Below, piece by piece: positions 60,708-64,000 of a DNA stretch of 64,000 bases. Location of the stretch: NCBI RefSeq assembly GCF_023111095.1, contig NZ_JALGYW010000003.1:131446-195445 (forward strand). The letters run 5' to 3'. The translations under genes were made by a program, and so were the position numbers. Origin of the DNA: Maribellus sp. YY47. Its GTDB lineage: Bacteria > Bacteroidota > Bacteroidia > Bacteroidales > Prolixibacteraceae. A model generated the notes under the pieces. That model was not told where the DNA came from and made no database searches. It saw nothing but the letters and a program-made list of their open reading frames with translations. Numbering within the stretch: position 1 is the first letter of the stretch; each line of letters opens with the position of its first letter.

Positions 60708-62150
60708 TTAAGCTGGCTTGTCTGAGCCCTTCTTTTCCTCGATTTCTTTAGCGTATCCCAGAATTTTAAACATATCCTGCGCCGATTGCTCATTCCGGTA
60801 AACAAAGTCGATAATGTTTCCTTTCTCGTCGCGATCGATAATTACGTGCTTCGGAGAAGGAATCAGACAGTGTTTAATACCGCCGTAACCGCTAATGGCA
60901 TCCTGATAAGCTCCCGTGTGGAAGAAACCAACGTAAAGCGGTTCTTTGTCGTTATCGGAATACGAAGGCAGCAAAACCTCCTGGTTAAAGTCTTCAGAGT
61001 TGTAGTAATCGGAGTGATCACAACTGATACCGCCAATGTTTGCCCGCTTGTATTCGTTGTTCCATTTATTGATGGGCAGAAGGATAAACTTCTCGAAAAT
61101 CGACCAAGCATCCGGGATGGTGTTCATCAAACTGTTGTTAATGATGTACCAGCTTTCTGTATCGTTTTGTTGTTTTTGCTCCAGCACCTCAAAAATAATC
61201 GCACCGCTTTCGCCCACAGTATATTTCCCGAATTCGGTAAAAATATCAGGCTCCGGAAGATTTTCGTTCTCACAGGCGGTTTTGATGTTCGACACAATCT
61301 CCTTGATCATGTACTCGTAATCGTACTCAAAGCCAAGGTGGTTACGAATAGGAAAACCTCCGCCCAGGTTGAACGAATCGAGGGTATCGCACTGCTTTCT
61401 CAGGTCGATGTACAACTTCAGCGCTTTCTGGAATTCACCCCAGTAATAAAGGCTGTCTTTGATTCCCGAATCAACAAAAAAGTGAAGCATCTTTAATTCG
61501 ATGTTCTTCTTTCCTTTAATGCTTTCATTGAAAAAATCGAGAATTTGGGTATTACGAATTCCCAAACGTGAGGTATAGTAGGCCGACTGCGATTCTTCGT
61601 TGATCGCCATTCGGATACCGATTTTTACTTTTTCACCGTTAGCCAGTCTTTCAATACGGCTTAACTCGTTGATACTGTCGAGTACGATGATGTTGTTTTT
61701 AAAACCCAGCTTTTGCAGCGAAAGAATTTTCGTCAGGTATTCCTCGGTTTTATAGCCGTTATGAACGATGATACGGTTCTTGTCGATTTTCTTTTCGTGA
61801 AAAAGGTACAGAATCAGATCGATGTCGTACGAAGAGGAAGTTTCGAGGTTTACGTTATGTTTCAAAGCCTCGGCAACCACGTGCGAAAAGTGGTTACATT
61901 TGGTACAGTAACAATAAAAATACCGCCCCTTGTAGTTGCTCTTCTTTATGGCTTTATTAAAAAGGTTACGCGCCTTTTTGATTTGATCGCCAATTTTAGG
62001 CAGGTATATGAACCTAAACGGCGTTCCGTATTTTTTAATCAGATACTTTAAAGAGATGCCGTGAAACGTCAGGTAATTGTCTCTTAAATCAAAGCCTTCC
62101 TGCGGAAAGTAGTAGCTTTGTTCAATCAAATCAAAATAGCTATTCTTCAT
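60708..62150 (-). CDS. PLP-dependent basic amino acid decarboxylase (arginine decarboxylase-like, fold III)
   Basis: A 480-residue enzyme of the alanine-racemase-fold decarboxylase family. The PLP Lys is K84 in YCYCTKCNHF, the phosphate-binding loop reads FNLGGGFP near residue 250, and FFHTGAYQDAISGYGG near the C-terminus supplies the substrate-side residues. The N-terminus (YFPQEGFDLRDNYLTFHG) matches the group annotated as arginine decarboxylase in Bacteroidota. Arginine decarboxylation gives agmatine, the first step to putrescine and spermidine. The divergent carboxyspermidine dehydrogenase gene and nspC next to it support a polyamine role. Confidence 0.88.
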   Translation of the reverse strand: MKNSYFDLIEQSYYFPQEGFDLRDNYLTFHGISLKYLIKKYGTPFRFIYLPKIGDQIKKARNLFNKAIKKSNYKGRYFYCYCTKCNHFSHVVAEALKHNVNLETSSSYDIDLILYLFHEKKIDKNRIIVHNGYKTEEYLTKILSLQKLGFKNNIIVLDSINELSRIERLANGEKVKIGIRMAINEESQSAYYTSRLGIRNTQILDFFNESIKGKKNIELKMLHFFVDSGIKDSLYYWGEFQKALKLYIDLRKQCDTLDSFNLGGGFPIRNHLGFEYDYEYMIKEIVSNIKTACENENLPEPDIFTEFGKYTVGESGAIIFEVLEQKQQNDTESWYIINNSLMNTIPDAWSIFEKFILLPINKWNNEYKRANIGGISCDHSDYYNSEDFNQEVLLPSYSDNDKEPLYVGFFHTGAYQDAISGYGGIKHCLIPSPKHVIIDRDEKGNIIDFVYRNEQSAQDMFKILGYAKEIEEKKGSDKPA

Positions 62151-62192
62151 TCTACGTAACCATAAAGAGTTTATTCGTTTTTATTTTGACCG

Positions 62193-62200
62193 CAAATTAA
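62193..62200 (-). promoter_or_regulatory. Probable -7 region of the decarboxylase gene
   Basis: TTAATTTG on the minus strand, one base off TAnnTTTG, within ATTTAATTTGC. The same ATTTAATTTGC string occurs on the plus strand upstream of the dehydrogenase gene. Confidence 0.4.
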
Positions 62201-62454
62201 ATCATTTTTTTCCGAGAAATATTATGTGAATTCTTAAAAATTGAAAACTGTAGATTACAATCGGAAAACACGGCCTCACACAAAGATAAAAACCTGATGT
62301 TCAGCACAAAATAAAAACAACCAAAACTTCACATTTCATATTTCAATAAATCGCAGCCTCTTCATTCCCGGTTCAACTTCAGCTACATTTTAATTCCATG
62401 TCTAATTTATGCTATTCATTCAAAAACAGATGAATTTGGCATTAAAAAAAATAT

Positions 62455-62462
62455 TTAATTTG
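62455..62462 (+). promoter_or_regulatory. Probable -7 region of the carboxyspermidine dehydrogenase gene
   Basis: TTAATTTG within ATTTAATTTGC, mirrored by the same string on the opposite strand at 62200-62193. A TTTG lies 16 bp upstream at 62435-62438. The rest of the 400-bp divergent gap shows no gene. Confidence 0.4.
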
Positions 62463-62550
62463 CCCCCTGTTGGAATAAATCGTGAGGATCATTCCGGCAT
62501 TCAACTAAAGTTCAGTATTTTTAAAGGAATTTTTAAAACAGGAAATTAAA

Positions 62551-63744
62551 ATGAGTAAAGTATTAATAATCGGAGCCGGGGGTGTTGGCCGTGTTGTTGC
62601 CAGTAAATGCGCCGACAATCCGGAAGTTTTTTCAGAAATTTTGCTGGCCAGCCGTACTAAATCGAAATGCGATGTAATTGCAAAAGAAGTGGGGAAAGGC
62701 CGGATTCAAACTGCGCAACTCAATGCTGACAATGTAGCTGAAACAGTTGCCCTGATTAAATCTTTCAAACCGGAACTCGTTATTAACGTGGCGCTTCCTT
62801 ACCAGGACCTGCCTATTATGGATGCTTGTCTGGAAACCGGCGTTAACTATCTTGATACCGCCAATTACGAACCCAAAGACGAAGCCAAATTTGAATACAG
62901 CTGGCAGTGGGCTTACCACGACCGCTTCAAGGAAAAAGGAATTATGGCAGTACTGGGTTGCGGTTTCGACCCGGGAGTAACCAGCATTTACACCGCTTAT
63001 GCAGCCAAACATCATTTCGACGAAATGCATTATCTCGACATCGTTGACTGCAACGGCGGAGACCACGGTAAAGCATTTGCCACCAATTTCAATCCTGAAA
63101 TCAATATCCGCGAGATTACGCAGAACGGCCGCTACTGGGAAAACGGCCAATGGGTGGAAACCAAACCATTTGAAATCAAGAAAGCCTTGAATTACCCGAA
63201 TATCGGCGCACGTAATTCGTATGTTCTTTATCACGAAGAGCTGGAGTCGTTGACGAAAAATTTCCCGAGTTTGAAACGTGCCCGTTTCTGGATGACTTTT
63301 GGCGACGAATATTTAACTCATCTTCGCGTAATCCAAAACATTGGCATGTCGCGCATCGACCCTGTTAAATACAAAGGAGTTGACATTATTCCGCTGGAAT
63401 TCCTGAAAGAAGTACTTCCAAACCCGGGCGATCTGGGCGATAACTACACCGGCGAAACTTCGATTGGTTGCCGCATTAAAGGGATTAAAGACGGACAGGA
63501 AAAAACCTATTACGTTTGGAACAACTGCAGCCACCAAAAAGCTTACGAAGAAACCGGAACACAAGGCGTATCTTATACAACCGGAGTACCGGCCATGTTA
63601 GGCGCCATGATGGTGCTTACCGGAAAATGGAAAGGTGAAGGCGTATTTAACGTTGAAGATTTCGATCCGGATCCATTCATGGAACGCATCGGAGAATTCG
63701 GACTTCCGTGGCAGGAAGAAATAAACGGCGATCTGGAACTTTAA
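62551..63744 (+). CDS. Carboxynorspermidine/carboxyspermidine dehydrogenase (saccharopine dehydrogenase family)
   Basis: A 397-residue cytoplasmic NADPH enzyme. The Rossmann loop is IIGAGGVGRVVASK at residues 6-19, and NVALPYQDLPIMDACLETGVNYLDTANYEP (in parts NVALPYQDLPIMDAC, GVNYLDTANYEP) and LGCGFDPGVTSIY are the family core. It condenses putrescine or diaminopropane with aspartate semialdehyde to carboxy(nor)spermidine, which NspC then decarboxylates. The nspC gene begins about 107 bp downstream. This route replaces the SAM-dependent SpeE pathway. Confidence 0.93.
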   Translation: MSKVLIIGAGGVGRVVASKCADNPEVFSEILLASRTKSKCDVIAKEVGKGRIQTAQLNADNVAETVALIKSFKPELVINVALPYQDLPIMDACLETGVNYLDTANYEPKDEAKFEYSWQWAYHDRFKEKGIMAVLGCGFDPGVTSIYTAYAAKHHFDEMHYLDIVDCNGGDHGKAFATNFNPEINIREITQNGRYWENGQWVETKPFEIKKALNYPNIGARNSYVLYHEELESLTKNFPSLKRARFWMTFGDEYLTHLRVIQNIGMSRIDPVKYKGVDIIPLEFLKEVLPNPGDLGDNYTGETSIGCRIKGIKDGQEKTYYVWNNCSHQKAYEETGTQGVSYTTGVPAMLGAMMVLTGKWKGEGVFNVEDFDPDPFMERIGEFGLPWQEEINGDLEL

Positions 63745-63761
63745 TTAAGATAGAAGCTTCG

Positions 63762-63792
63762 AGCCCCGAGTCAAAAGCTTGGGGCTTTTTTC
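63762..63792 (+). terminator. Terminator behind the dehydrogenase gene, made of AGCT words
   Basis: AGCCCC (63762-63767) pairs with GGGGCT (63781-63786), then six T (63786-63791). The surrounding GAAGCTTCGAGCCCCGAGTC has the same wording as the AGCT-class repeat at 27340. Confidence 0.7.
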
Positions 63793-63811
63793 TCTCCATT
63801 CTGAACAAATA

Positions 63812-63819
63812 TACTTTTG
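63812..63819 (+). promoter_or_regulatory. -7 box of nspC
   Basis: TACTTTTG, 31 bp before the TTG start at 63851, so nspC probably has its own promoter. Confidence 0.6.
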
Positions 63820-63850
63820 CCTTTTTACTTTACACTTTTAAATTGAAACA

Positions 63851-64000
63851 TTGAACTACCAAGAAATTCCTTCCCCGGCTTTTGTGCTGGACGAAAAATT
63901 ACTGAGGAAAAACCTCGAACTCATTAACCGGGTGCAAAACGAAGCCGGGATTGAAATTATCCTTGCATTTAAAGGTTTTGCCATGTGGAGTGCATTCCCT
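63851..64000 (+). CDS. nspC: Carboxynorspermidine decarboxylase (partial, N-terminal 50 residues)
   Basis: The visible frame reads NYQEIPSPAFVLDEKLLRKN and ILAFKGFAMWSAFP, the N-terminus and PLP-lysine segment (AFKGFA) of NspC, a fold III decarboxylase that turns carboxynorspermidine or carboxyspermidine into the polyamine. The start is TTG at 63851; an in-frame TAA lies at 63839-63841 and no ATG intervenes. It runs off the right edge. Confidence 0.88.
   Translation, partial: MNYQEIPSPAFVLDEKLLRKNLELINRVQNEAGIEIILAFKGFAMWSAFP

Noticed and set aside
62632-63234. A 200-codon frame antisense to the carboxyspermidine dehydrogenase gene
   Set aside because: It is a shadow of the conserved dehydrogenase, with no family match of its own.

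Overview
The window looks like chromosome of a member of the Bacteroidota, probably an anaerobic or facultative Bacteroidales/Marinilabiliales-type bacterium. The reasons are TAnnTTTG promoter boxes (the -7 consensus of this phylum) in front of many genes, few Shine-Dalgarno sequences, several TTG starts directly behind such boxes, and families typical of the phylum (DUF5686 and DUF4301 proteins, DUF2027-Smr, GH92, fused amino-acid-lipid acyltransferase, carboxyspermidine route). I see no rRNA, CRISPR array, phage or complete insertion sequence. The exact genus cannot be fixed from the sequence alone.

Layout. 1-2251: sulfate assimilation (partial cysD, SLC13 permease). 2495-2886: two identical tRNA-Lys(UUU) genes in a 225-bp tandem duplication. 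2974-8657: a nitric oxide/iron-sulfur stress block (DUF438-hemerythrin-PAS protein, ferredoxin, racemase, Rrf2 regulator and RIC di-iron repair protein on the minus strand; quinol NO reductase on the plus strand) with a perfect 26-bp palindrome between the divergent promoters. 8658-9314: a decayed stretch with an AraC-family pseudogene fragment. 9315-10906: a NarL-type two-component pair. 10993-18181: a seven-gene minus-strand cluster for membrane lipid chemistry (DUF6134-like, TauE, CdsA, dolichol-kinase-like, SDR reductase, CDP-alcohol transferase, DUF5686). 18782-20193: AraC regulator and RNase P RNA.

20324-43883 is mostly housekeeping: DUF2339 membrane protein, DUF2027-Smr, QueA, an asymmetric ABC-F protein with YwbE, a fused lyso-lipid/N-acyltransferase, YgiQ and YhcC radical SAM proteins, a PAS protein with a cysteine cluster, GH92 mannosidase, DUF4301, TPR protein, DUF368 lipid-carrier translocase, AroE, low-molecular-weight phosphatase, MaoC and EamA proteins. 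43904-52313 holds a DUF1080 lipoprotein and a TetR-controlled efflux operon (TolC, HlyD, two ABC ATPases, two ABC-2 permeases) invaded by several kinds of small repeat and by a four-helix-bundle gene with flanking inverted repeats. 52428-64000: a methyltransferase with a structured leader, AI-2E-type permease, PepD, AsmA-like protein, GH28, a small jelly-roll-like protein, a nitroreductase, and the carboxyspermidine polyamine genes (decarboxylase, dehydrogenase, start of nspC).

The strongest leads for new biology are the divergent RIC/NO-reductase operator, the uncharacterised lipid cluster, the repeat families and four-helix-bundle insertion in the efflux operon, the structured leader of the methyltransferase, and the ABC-F protein whose second ATPase site lacks its catalytic residues.
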